A stretch of 64,000 nt of DNA, from positions 61,965 through 125,964 of the forward strand of contig CAZZEH010000004.1 of NCBI GenBank assembly GCA_964653095.1, written 5' to 3'. This document shows positions 47,976 to 54,590 of this stretch, in pieces. Source of the DNA: JAMLHH01 sp964653095 (GTDB lineage Bacteria; Bacteroidota; Bacteroidia; Chitinophagales; JADIYW01). The position numbers were made by a program, and so were the translations under genes. How positions within the stretch are numbered: the stretch's first letter is position 1; the number at the start of each line of letters is the position of its first letter. The notes beneath the pieces were generated by a model, which saw only the letters and a program-made list of their open reading frames with translations, was not told the DNA's origin and made no database searches.

Positions 47976-48011
47976 ATCTCATGGGTTTTATACAAAGTTA
48001 CTCAAATACTT

Positions 48012-48434
48012 TTACTTCCAGCAGTCGTTGTGCTGTATGGATTTGGGTTCTTTGCCGCCGGCACCTATTTTTTGCATAAGGGCAGAGCCAAAGCCACAGG
48101 GGCGGGCTACGTTGTTACGGTCGATATAGCCGTCTGTACCGTCCACAAATTTGTAGCGTACTCCATTGACCCGGATGCCGTCGATATTTTTTCTTACTTC
48201 CCGGGTAAATCCGCAATCGTCTTCGTCTTTGTACTCGATATCCAAATTTGCTTTTTGTGCGTCGGTCAGGTGGATTCTGGCGGAGCGGCTCATTATGTAA
48301 CCCAAAGGGAGAACGGCAGTAATTAATAACATACCAGCTACACTTCCTTTTCCGTCTCTAATAAAATACCAGGCTCCTATCAATCCCAGTATCAGGAATA
48401 TGAAAGCGTGTGAGTATCGGTCTTTTTTAAGCAT
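48012..48434 (-). CDS. Two-span Cys-containing protein, copy A
   Basis: This 140-residue protein starts MLKKDRYSHAFIFLILGLIG, with two N-terminal membrane segments (FIFLILGLIGAWYFI and SVAGMLLITAVLPLGYI) and a soluble domain: IHLTDAQKANLDIEYKDEDD, VNGVRYKFVDGTDGYIDRNN, and the Cys-ending CGFGSALMQKIGAGGKEPKS IQHNDCWK. Three conserved Cys may form a disulfide or metal site. It is unrecognised. Copy B lies directly upstream. Confidence 0.75.
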   Translation of the reverse strand: MLKKDRYSHAFIFLILGLIGAWYFIRDGKGSVAGMLLITAVLPLGYIMSRSARIHLTDAQKANLDIEYKDEDDCGFTREVRKNIDGIRVNGVRYKFVDGTDGYIDRNNVARPCGFGSALMQKIGAGGKEPKSIQHNDCWK

Positions 48435-48452
48435 GGCGGGATTTTTTATTGA

Positions 48453-48878
48453 TTATTTCCAGCAGTCGTTGTGCTGAATGGATTTGGGTTCTTTGCCGCC
48501 GGCACCTATTTTTTGCATGAGGGCGGAGCCAAAGCCGCAGGGGCGGGCTACGTTGTTACGGTCGATATAGCCGTCTGTACCGTCCACAAATTTGTAACGC
48601 ACTCCATTGACCCGGATGCCGTCGATATTTTTCTTTTCGTGCCGGGTAAATCCGCAATCGTCTTCATCTTTGTACTCGATATCTAAGTTTGCTTTTTGTG
48701 CGTCGGTCAGGTGGATTCTGGCGGAGCCTTTTTTCATCAGATAAAACATTGGTATCAAACCAATCAGAATTGATAAAATAGAAGCGTTTGTTTTTTCATT
48801 TCTGAATAAATAAGCAGCCCCTATCAATCCCAGTATCAGGAATATGAAAGCGTGTGAGTATCGGTCTTTTTTGAGCAT
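48453..48878 (-). CDS. Two-span Cys-containing protein, copy B
   Basis: This 141-residue protein is nearly identical to copy A in the soluble domain and the first helix, but differs in the second helix (ASILSILIGLIPMFYLM). The two arose by tandem duplication, with selection or gene conversion keeping the soluble domain alike. A decayed third copy lies outside E2 at 54452-54590. Confidence 0.75.
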   Translation of the reverse strand: MLKKDRYSHAFIFLILGLIGAAYLFRNEKTNASILSILIGLIPMFYLMKKGSARIHLTDAQKANLDIEYKDEDDCGFTRHEKKNIDGIRVNGVRYKFVDGTDGYIDRNNVARPCGFGSALMQKIGAGGKEPKSIQHNDCWK

Positions 48879-48919
48879 GGCGGGATTTTTTATCTAATTT
48901 AATTAAAGTATTTGGATTT

Positions 48920-48975
48920 TAGACGACGGACGGCGGACGACAGTTTTTAGACCACGGACGACGGACGATAGGCGG
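48920..48975. repeat. Short heptamer array
   Basis: About six GAC-type heptamers in two blocks (48921-48942, 48948-48970) between copy B and the next gene. Confidence 0.85.
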
Positions 48976-48983
48976 TATCCCTC

Positions 48984-49226
48984 TTATTGTTGCAATTTTA
49001 TTAGATATCTTATTGCTTCAATATCATTTTCTAAACCTTCTTTCCATTTTCTTTTTTTCTTGACACTGATAATGCTATCAAGATGATTAATCAATGAGGT
49101 CAAGTCGTTAACCGATATTTCTGAATCAAAATTATCTTCGTTATAGTGATTCATTATTTCTCTTATTTTACCTGCCTTTTCCTGAATAATCATTACATCT
49201 CGTAGGTATCTTTCACTGTTTTTCAT
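48984..49226 (-). CDS. Small helical protein
   Basis: This 80-residue protein starts MKNSERYLRDVMIIQEKAGK with two or three helices (LTSLINHLDSIISVKKKRKW). The ATG at 49226 is chosen; the longer frame back to 49328 would be repeat-derived. It is unrecognised. Confidence 0.6.
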   Translation of the reverse strand: MKNSERYLRDVMIIQEKAGKIREIMNHYNEDNFDSEISVNDLTSLINHLDSIISVKKKRKWKEGLENDIEAIRYLIKLQQ

Positions 49227-49249
49227 ATTATTAATTTTGTTTTGATTGT

Positions 49250-49325
49250 CATTTCGACTCCGCTCAATGACCGTCAGGCGTCGTCTGTGGTCCGTGGCCA
49301 GTCGTCCGTCGTCTATCCTATCGTC
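49250..49325. repeat. Heptamers near helicase stop
   Basis: A CGACTCCGCTCAATGACC element (about 49255-49272) is followed by GTC-type heptamers (about 49277-49318) reaching the helicase stop codon. Confidence 0.8.
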
Positions 49326-50949
49326 CATTTAACGTATTCGCTTTGAGCCATTCCTCTGTGAAAAAATATTTGAATACGCGTACTTTGGTGCCGTCTGATT
49401 TGCGGATTTGGGTGTCGTGCTGCTTGAGGTTGTTTGAGGTGCAGCGCACGAAGTAGGTGTGGTAGTATGAGTACATTCTCAGCCATTTGTTCCACACTTT
49501 TTTCTTATTATTCAACCATTCGTATTCGGGATACAGTCTGGTAAAATCTATCAGGGTTTGGGCTTTGTCTATCTCGCAGTCGTGATGAATGATGCCGTCT
49601 GCTCTCAGGTTTTCCATGTAGTCTATGAAGTCCTGGGAGGATTCCTGTACGGCTTTGAGGCTGTCAAGGTTGATATTTTTGGGCTGTACGAGTCCGTGCT
49701 GCAGGTATTGCTGTACGCAGTGGAGCATGCAGTTGTCAAAGTCTGCCCAATCGCCTGAGTCCCAGTCTGAGCTGAAAAACCAGGCACCAAATTCTTCGTA
49801 GGGGCTTTTGTTTTCGTCGTAGTAGCTTGAGAGCTGTACTTCCATGAACCGGTCTTTGGTGGAGCCGGATTCGGTGTTGAAAGTGTGGTTGGCACTGATC
49901 ATCATTTTGGTGCGGACGTGAAAGGGCATTTGGTACAGTTTGCGGACTTTGATTCCTTCTAATACGTCGTTGAATACGGACTCTAATCTGAATGCAAAGG
50001 TTCCCCGGCGCTCTACGTCGTTGAGATGTATGAGTGCGGTGTTGATTTCGGCTTCCTGGTATTTGGTGGCTTTTTGGGAGTCAAAGTTTTTGCCGTCGAT
50101 TTCGCAATAGACTTTATCGGTTTTCATGTCGGCATTGAGCATGTGGCCGAGGCCTTTGCCTAAGAGGGATTTCCCGCCGCGGCCTTTGGGATTTTCGGCA
50201 TCGCCCCGGCTGTCAAGAAAGATGATGGCTTTGAGTTTGCGTTCAAAATAATGGTGCATGAGGTAGCCTACTACGGTCTGAAAATCGTGTATTCGGTCGG
50301 CTTCGTTGTCGCCGTTGGAAATATTGCGCAGAAAACGGTACCAGTTTCCTTTTTGCCAGTCTTTTTTCATTTTTTCGGTGTAATCCCGGGGCAGTATGCT
50401 GTTTTTGAAAATCAGTCCGGGGGATTGGTCGTAAGGAATGAGTTTGATACCGGTCTCGGTGACTTTTACGATACCGTTTTGGTACGGAAAATAGAGGGTG
50501 TTGTAATTATCTTCCAAAAATTGCACTTCTTTGGGTGCTTGTAGGCGTTTTATGATGGATTCTTTCAATAAGTTTTCTGGTGAGTTTAAAAATTTGTTTT
50601 CCAGCATTTCTTTTGGGATGTCGTGTACGCCGTCTTTGGGATAGGATCGGATGTACTCAGCGTCAAAAAAATTGCGCAGTTTTTCGTTGTCCCATATTTC
50701 GACTATGCCGTTGACGACGCGCAGCAGGAAACGTGAGCTGCCAATCTCGTAGTTGAAAAATCCGAGGGTTTCTAATGTGTGGCGCAGCTTGGACGAATTG
50801 ACGTAACATCCTGTAACGATCCATTCCGTTTTTTCCTCAAAGCCGTCTCCGCTCGGAAGTTCTATCAGTTTTTCGACTTTTTTGCGGGTGGGCTGCAGCC
50901 AGGAGTATTTTTCTATCAGTTTTTCGGTTTCGGTCTTAAATGAAGTCAT
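49318..50949 (-). CDS. SF3 helicase (replication initiator of E2)
   Basis: This 543-residue protein has a C-terminal superfamily 3 helicase core: Walker A ENPKGRGGKSLLGKGL, motif B AEINTALIHLNDVERRGT, motif C VRTKMMISANHTFNTESGST. The N-terminal 200 residues (ETEKLIEKYSWLQPTRKKVE onward) show no clear primase motif. It is the main replication protein of E2, in an early leftward operon. No polymerase gene is seen, so the host polymerase must be used. Confidence 0.9.
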   Translation of the reverse strand: MTSFKTETEKLIEKYSWLQPTRKKVEKLIELPSGDGFEEKTEWIVTGCYVNSSKLRHTLETLGFFNYEIGSSRFLLRVVNGIVEIWDNEKLRNFFDAEYIRSYPKDGVHDIPKEMLENKFLNSPENLLKESIIKRLQAPKEVQFLEDNYNTLYFPYQNGIVKVTETGIKLIPYDQSPGLIFKNSILPRDYTEKMKKDWQKGNWYRFLRNISNGDNEADRIHDFQTVVGYLMHHYFERKLKAIIFLDSRGDAENPKGRGGKSLLGKGLGHMLNADMKTDKVYCEIDGKNFDSQKATKYQEAEINTALIHLNDVERRGTFAFRLESVFNDVLEGIKVRKLYQMPFHVRTKMMISANHTFNTESGSTKDRFMEVQLSSYYDENKSPYEEFGAWFFSSDWDSGDWADFDNCMLHCVQQYLQHGLVQPKNINLDSLKAVQESSQDFIDYMENLRADGIIHHDCEIDKAQTLIDFTRLYPEYEWLNNKKKVWNKWLRMYSYYHTYFVRCTSNNLKQHDTQIRKSDGTKVRVFKYFFTEEWLKANTLNGR

Positions 50950-51319
50950 TGGGTTTTTGGTATTGCAGGAGTGAAAGATTGTATCCGTAGCCTTGGGTGA
51001 GGACCATGGCCATTTGTCGGGAGCGTTGTTCTAAGTGCTTGATTTGCGCCCGGAGAGCCAGCACGTCTGCCGATTGCTGGACTTCGTACATTTGTTGTTG
51101 CAGGCCAAAAATCAGGGCTTGGGATATTTCTATAAAAATCTCAATTTGCTCTATTACGTTTTGGCGTATTTCGATATGGATTTTTTGCCCGGCCGTGGGC
51201 TTGGGATTTTTTTCCTGATAGGTCTGCAGATCAGATTTTAGCCGCACAAGGAGCGCGGCTAATTTTCTTTTCTCTGATTCGTACTGCTCAGTCAGCAGGA
51301 TGTACTGAAACGGCTCCAT
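50936..51319 (-). CDS. Coiled-coil early protein
   Basis: This 127-residue protein starts MEPFQYILLTEQYESEKRKL (51319) with long helices (IRQNVIEQIEIFIEISQALI, QIKHLEQRSRQMAMVLTQGY). It overlaps the helicase start by 14 bases and may be a helicase loader or partner. The longer frame back to 51406 overlaps the previous gene and is not used. Confidence 0.6.
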   Translation of the reverse strand: MEPFQYILLTEQYESEKRKLAALLVRLKSDLQTYQEKNPKPTAGQKIHIEIRQNVIEQIEIFIEISQALIFGLQQQMYEVQQSADVLALRAQIKHLEQRSRQMAMVLTQGYGYNLSLLQYQKPNDFI

Positions 51320-51321
51320 AG

Positions 51322-51756
51322 TTAGCGCGATTTTAGCGGCTGGGACTGGTTCATGATTGCGTACAAAATGGCGAGTACGGTGGGTATGAGGACGAAATAG
51401 GCCCATACGGGGAAGCCGGCTTTTTGGGGCTTGGGTACGGGCTTGCGCTCCGGAGCATATACAGTAGTCGTGGGCAGGGAGCTGACGGCCTCTGTGAGCG
51501 GGATGACTTTGGGCATGGACACTAAGTCGGTGTAATGGGGATAAAAGCCTATGTACTGGATTACGATTTCTTCGTTGGCGTACTGGTCGGGTACGTTGAG
51601 CGTGAAGGCTCCGTTAGCGTCCGTGGTGGTGCCTATGCCGTGGAGTGGTTTGGGTGTAGTGTTTGAGTTGGGATCGAGTACAAATACCTGTGCGCCTACT
51701 GCCGGCTCTACTGTGCCGTCTTGGTAGCGGAGTACTACGTTTGATTTTGTTGTCAT
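51322..51756 (-). CDS. Ig-like/carboxypeptidase-regulatory domain protein with C-terminal anchor
   Basis: This 144-residue protein has an N-terminal beta-sandwich like the carboxypeptidase regulatory domain (YQDGTVEPAVGAQVFVLDPN, TTTDANGAFTLNVPDQYANE, IVIQYIGFYPHYTDL), a proline-rich linker (ERKPVPKPQK), and a C-terminal membrane helix (VWAYFVLIPTVLAILYAIMN). There is no signal peptide. It sits in the early operon but looks structural; it may be a membrane-bound virion protein or surface modifier. Confidence 0.7.
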   Translation of the reverse strand: MTTKSNVVLRYQDGTVEPAVGAQVFVLDPNSNTTPKPLHGIGTTTDANGAFTLNVPDQYANEEIVIQYIGFYPHYTDLVSMPKVIPLTEAVSSLPTTTVYAPERKPVPKPQKAGFPVWAYFVLIPTVLAILYAIMNQSQPLKSR

Positions 51757-51768
51757 GATTGGTTGTTT

Positions 51769-51966
51769 TTATGAAAGTTTTGAAATTGGAATTTTTAGTG
51801 TGTTGGCGACTATTTTGGCCTGACTGAGCGTGAGCGGGGACTCGCCTTTTCGCTTGCGGTAAAAGTGCGGTACGGAGAGTCCGAGTCGCTGGCGTACGCG
51901 CTCAAAGGCTTCTTTTCGCTGCTCGGTGTATCGGTATTTTTCGTATATGATTTCTTCGATGGTCAT
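51769..51966 (-). CDS. Helix-turn-helix regulator
   Basis: This 65-residue protein starts MTIEEIIYEKYRYTEQRKEA and has an Xre-like motif (LGLSVPHFYRKRKGESPLTL SQAKIVANTL). It is probably an early regulator. It overlaps the previous stop by one base. Confidence 0.7.
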   Translation of the reverse strand: MTIEEIIYEKYRYTEQRKEAFERVRQRLGLSVPHFYRKRKGESPLTLSQAKIVANTLKIPISKLS

Positions 51967-52190
51967 TACTTGCGTAGGTTTTGTATTTTTTTGTACAGGT
52001 TAAAAATGAGTACGTGTTGCAGATCAAAGCATTGCTGTATTTGGTCGGCTTCGTCTATGACAAAGTCGGTCAGTTTTTCTTCATCTATGATGTTCATCAT
52101 GATCAGGGTGTGTATCTCTTTGGATTTTTTGATCTGATCGTTCAGGTCTTTGATCTGGTCGGATATGGTGTCGAGTGCTTTTTGATTCAT
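51966..52190 (-). CDS. Small helical early protein
   Basis: This 74-residue protein starts MNQKALDTISDQIKDLNDQI, coiled-coil throughout. It is unrecognised and translationally coupled on both sides. Confidence 0.6.
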   Translation of the reverse strand: MNQKALDTISDQIKDLNDQIKKSKEIHTLIMMNIIDEEKLTDFVIDEADQIQQCFDLQHVLIFNLYKKIQNLRK

Positions 52191-52369
52191 AGGTCAGTGG
52201 ATTTTTCCTGTGCGATAATGTCTAAACATTCTTCATATCTCGCTATTACCTCTTTCAAATAATCAGTATGATATCGAGAACGCATGATTTCAGGCACTTC
52301 TAATAATTGATTACGGACTTTCATCCAAAGCTCCCGTTCTTTCTCTATTGTCATTATTAATGGATGCAT
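52187..52369 (-). CDS. Small helical early protein
   Basis: This 60-residue protein starts MHPLIMTIEKERELWMKVRN (a second Met at residue 6 is an alternative start). It overlaps the next gene by four bases. It is unrecognised. Confidence 0.55.
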   Translation of the reverse strand: MHPLIMTIEKERELWMKVRNQLLEVPEIMRSRYHTDYLKEVIARYEECLDIIAQEKSTDL

Positions 52370-52378
52370 AGCTGTGAT

Positions 52379-52666
52379 TTATAGGTCGATGGTGATGGAG
52401 TCAATAATTTTTTGAGTCGGCGATTGAAAATCCCTTACAACTTGCTCATACATCTTTCTCGCTTCAATGAGGTTATTGCCGGCTTGGATAGATTCATTAT
52501 ATGTGCCATCATTCCCAAACTCAAGGATGTAGATTACATATTCAGTAACATAGCCGTATTCACTTTCATACAATCGTCTTCGATACGATTTTTTTTCAAC
52601 TAAGGAAATTTTTACGGATGGGGCTTTTGCAGCCTGGCCTTGCAGCGTTGTTTTTTGATTTGACAT
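52379..52666 (-). CDS. First gene of E2 early operon, unknown
   Basis: This 95-residue protein starts MSNQKTTLQGQAAKAPSVKI. Strand-rich middle (GYVTEYVIYILEFGNDGTYN) and a C-terminal helix (NNLIEARKMYEQVVRDFQSP). It is the promoter-proximal leftward gene beside the operator region, the usual place for an early regulator. Confidence 0.6.
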   Translation of the reverse strand: MSNQKTTLQGQAAKAPSVKISLVEKKSYRRRLYESEYGYVTEYVIYILEFGNDGTYNESIQAGNNLIEARKMYEQVVRDFQSPTQKIIDSITIDL

Positions 52667-52694
52667 AGTTTTGAATTTTATGGTTTAAAAAACC

Positions 52695-52885
52695 AAGTCT
52701 CTAATAGACTTGACATAAGCATTAAGAAAATATTTAGAGGTTGCATATAAATAGGTAGTTATTACAACTTTGGTATCATTTTTAGATAATATAATTATCG
52801 CTTTATGATGCAATATAAAACAATTAAAGACTTAAATGCAAATTTATAAGTCAATAAATATACTATAAACAACAGTAATAGACTT
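52695..52885. promoter_or_regulatory. Divergent operator region with AAGTCT...AGACTT sites
   Basis: A palindrome AAGTCT-CTAAT-AGACTT lies at 52695-52711. Half-sites AGACTT recur at 52828-52833 and 52880-52885, and AAGTC at 52848-52852. The region is A/T-rich and separates the leftward early operon from the rightward repressor genes, so it probably carries both promoters. Confidence 0.6.
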
Positions 52886-52918
52886 AATCAATTGATTTAC
52901 AATGCGGAATTTTGAAAA

Positions 52919-53272
52919 ATGGTAAAACGAATTTTAAATAATGTTAGAACCATAAGAGAGTTAGCTGGATTTAGTCAAAAAGAAATGGCTGAACGGCTAA
53001 ACGTTTCTCAATCACAGTATGCAAGGTTTGAACTTGGAAAAACCAAAACAGATATAGAGTTTCTACAAGAATTTTCAAAGGATAGAGGACTGAGGATTAT
53101 AGATATAATTACCTATCCTGAAAAATATGTACCTGAGAGAAAGCAAACCAACGATATTTTTGAAACTATAATTCAAATTAAAATTTCCGGAGAAAATAAA
53201 ACGAAAATTCTAAAAGAGATTTTAGGTCAATCCTACTACGAAATAATTCAGAACCCGAAAAATAAATTTTAA
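52919..53272 (+). CDS. E2 repressor, Xre-type helix-turn-helix
   Basis: This 117-residue protein starts MVKRILNNVRTIRELAGFSQ with a classic Xre motif (FSQKEMAERLNVSQSQYARF), and a C-terminal dimer-like region (DIFETIIQIKISGENKTKIL). It lies divergent from the early operon and is the likely lysogeny repressor. Confidence 0.85.
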   Translation: MVKRILNNVRTIRELAGFSQKEMAERLNVSQSQYARFELGKTKTDIEFLQEFSKDRGLRIIDIITYPEKYVPERKQTNDIFETIIQIKISGENKTKILKEILGQSYYEIIQNPKNKF

Positions 53273-53275
53273 ATT

Positions 53276-53524
53276 ATGAGCATTTTCAGTGAGGACTCAC
53301 ACAAGATTCCATCTATTAAAACAAAGATTTTAAAAAATCTTTTAGAAATCAAACAAATATCCCCAGAAGAATTTTCAACAAAAACAAATATGCCAATTGA
53401 AGAAATCAATGCAATTATAAATGGTGATAGCATTAAAATGGGAGATTTTGAATTTGCCGCAATAATAGAGAAAAACTATCCTGAGATTCCATTTAGGTCA
53501 CTAACAAGAAACAAAGGAAGATAA
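53276..53524 (+). CDS. Second helix-turn-helix regulator
   Basis: This 82-residue protein starts MSIFSEDSHKIPSIKTKILK and has an Xre-like motif (QISPEEFSTKTNMPIEEINA). It follows the repressor by three bases and may be a co-repressor. Confidence 0.7.
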   Translation: MSIFSEDSHKIPSIKTKILKNLLEIKQISPEEFSTKTNMPIEEINAIINGDSIKMGDFEFAAIIEKNYPEIPFRSLTRNKGR

Positions 53525-53529
53525 AAGCT

Positions 53530-53781
53530 ATGCAACCAAAAGAGAAAACGTTTAGAGATTCTATCAATGAACTAATTGATTGGACTGAGCTGCCAGAACT
53601 GCAAGAAATTATACACAATAATTATCCCAGTGTAACAAATAAAGAGATTTATCAAACACTTTATGCAGCATACTTCTTACAGTATGAACATATAAATCAA
53701 CTTGCAAAAACTGTAAAAAATTTAACAGAAGAAATTCAAAAGCTCAGAAGTGAAGTTAAAGGTTTCATTAAAAAGAATTGA
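53530..53781 (+). CDS. Small helical protein of repressor operon
   Basis: This 83-residue protein starts MQPKEKTFRDSINELIDWTE, all helical, with a C-terminal coiled coil (NLTEEIQKLRSEVKGFIKKN). It is unrecognised and is the last gene of E2 before the right attachment repeat. Confidence 0.6.
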   Translation: MQPKEKTFRDSINELIDWTELPELQEIIHNNYPSVTNKEIYQTLYAAYFLQYEHINQLAKTVKNLTEEIQKLRSEVKGFIKKN

Positions 53782-53893
53782 AGAACGACTTAAGGAAAAC
53801 TACTAAAATGTATCGTCACGCTGCCTGTTTCATATTTTTATATTTACAACGTGTAAGCAGCTTATTTTTATTTGATTATACCAAACTTAGCCC

Positions 53894-53913
53894 TCCTGTT
53901 CCCGCTACTAAAT
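53894..53913 (+). repeat. Right attachment repeat of E2
   Basis: TCCTGTTCCCGCTACTAAAT, identical to 32403-32422. Upstream bases differ from the tRNA, so this is the distal copy left by integration. Confidence 0.9.
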
Positions 53914-53917
53914 CACA

Positions 53918-53950
53918 AGAGGCTTGAATTCAAAAAGCCTCTTTTTTATT
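53918..53950 (+). terminator. Original terminator of the tRNA gene
   Basis: AGAGGCTT / AAGCCTCT stem followed by TTTTTT, directly after the right repeat. Before integration it would have followed the intact tRNA. Confidence 0.8.
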
Positions 53951-53959
53951 TTATGAGAT

Positions 53960-54199
53960 ATGTTCACAGTATATGTACTTTATTCCGATACAAGTAAAAA
54001 ACACTATACGGGTTATACGTCAAATCTAACAGAACGAATGAAATCCCATAACCTATTGGGAAAAGGATGGACAGCTAAATACAGACCCTGGAGAATTATT
54101 TACACCAAAGAGCTTAAGGAAAAGAAGCAAGCAATGGAGTATGAAAAATGGCTCAAATCAGGAACTGGAAGAAAATTCGTCAAAGAGCTGGCACATTAA
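53960..54199 (+). CDS. GIY-YIG nuclease superfamily protein
   Basis: This 79-residue protein starts MFTVYVLYSDTSKKHYTGYT. VYVLYSD...YTGYT is the GIY-YIG pair, then LTERMKSHN with the conserved Arg, and EYEKWLKSGTGRKFVKE with the Glu. Short proteins of this family often lie beside tRNA or rRNA genes in Bacteroidota. It is chromosomal, just outside E2. Confidence 0.9.
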   Translation: MFTVYVLYSDTSKKHYTGYTSNLTERMKSHNLLGKGWTAKYRPWRIIYTKELKEKKQAMEYEKWLKSGTGRKFVKELAH

Positions 54200-54258
54200 A
54201 AACAGCTCGGCGGACTCATATCCGCCCGAGGCGGACACAGGTTCCTCAATAATTATCA

Positions 54259-54416
54259 TTAGTCTTTCAATGCTTTTTTAAACATTTTTCGGGCCGCTTT
54301 CTTATTTACTTCTCTTGATAGTTCTCTGATGGCTTTATTGCGTTCTTTGAGAGAAAGTAATTTTTTGGACTCCTTGCCATCGCTTTTTGAATAGATTTTT
54401 CAGCGGTATTTGCCAT
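54259..54416 (-). pseudogene. Frameshifted small gene
   Basis: An ATG at 54416 opens MANTAEKSIQKAMARS and soon stops. The next frame gives KSDGKESKKLLSLKERNKAI, RELSREVNKKAARKMFKKAL, KD, a coherent basic helix ending at 54259. One indel would join them into about 52 residues. It may be a decayed small basic gene. Confidence 0.4.
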
Positions 54417-54451
54417 GACGATGGGCTTTGTACAAAGTTGCTCAAATACTT

Positions 54452-54590
54452 TTATTTCATGCAGTCGTTGTGTTGGATGGATTCGGGTTCTGTACTGCTG
54501 CCATCTATTTTTTGCATGGTTACAGAGCCAAAGCCGCAGGACTCAGGCGCATTGTTTTGGTCGAGATGAGCCGTCTGTACAGCTCACATT
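54452..54590 (-). pseudogene. Decayed C-terminal copy of the E2 two-span Cys protein
   Basis: The frame reads TAHLDQNNAPESCGFGS, VTMQKIDGSSTEPESIQHND, CMK, matching YIDRNNVARPCGFGSALMQK and EPKSIQHNDCWK of the E2 genes at 48012 and 48453. The downstream 35 bases (to 54420) are also nearly identical to 47978-48016. The copy is cut at the acetate kinase fusion gene's stop. It lies 540 bases outside E2. Confidence 0.75.

Larger units (their letters stand above)
32403..53913. mobile_element. Provirus E2, temperate tailless virus in a tRNA 3' end
   Basis: This 21.5-kb element is flanked by the 20-bp direct repeat TCCTGTTCCCGCTACTAAAT. It has a tyrosine integrase just inside the left end, repressor genes near the right end, an early leftward operon with SF3 helicase, and a rightward operon with a capsid candidate, endolysins and many one-span membrane proteins. 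There is a packaging-type ATPase but no terminase, portal, sheath, tube or tape measure. This content fits a tailless membrane-containing virus. Confidence 0.8.

Noticed and set aside
2650..49325. Heptamer arrays as a CRISPR array
   Set aside because: Units are only 7 bases, contiguous and degenerate, with no spacers of uniform length and no cas genes nearby.
54200..54258. Terminator-like GC palindrome after the GIY-YIG gene
   Set aside because: The TCCGCCCGAGGCGGA inverted repeat has no T-run on either side; its role is uncertain.
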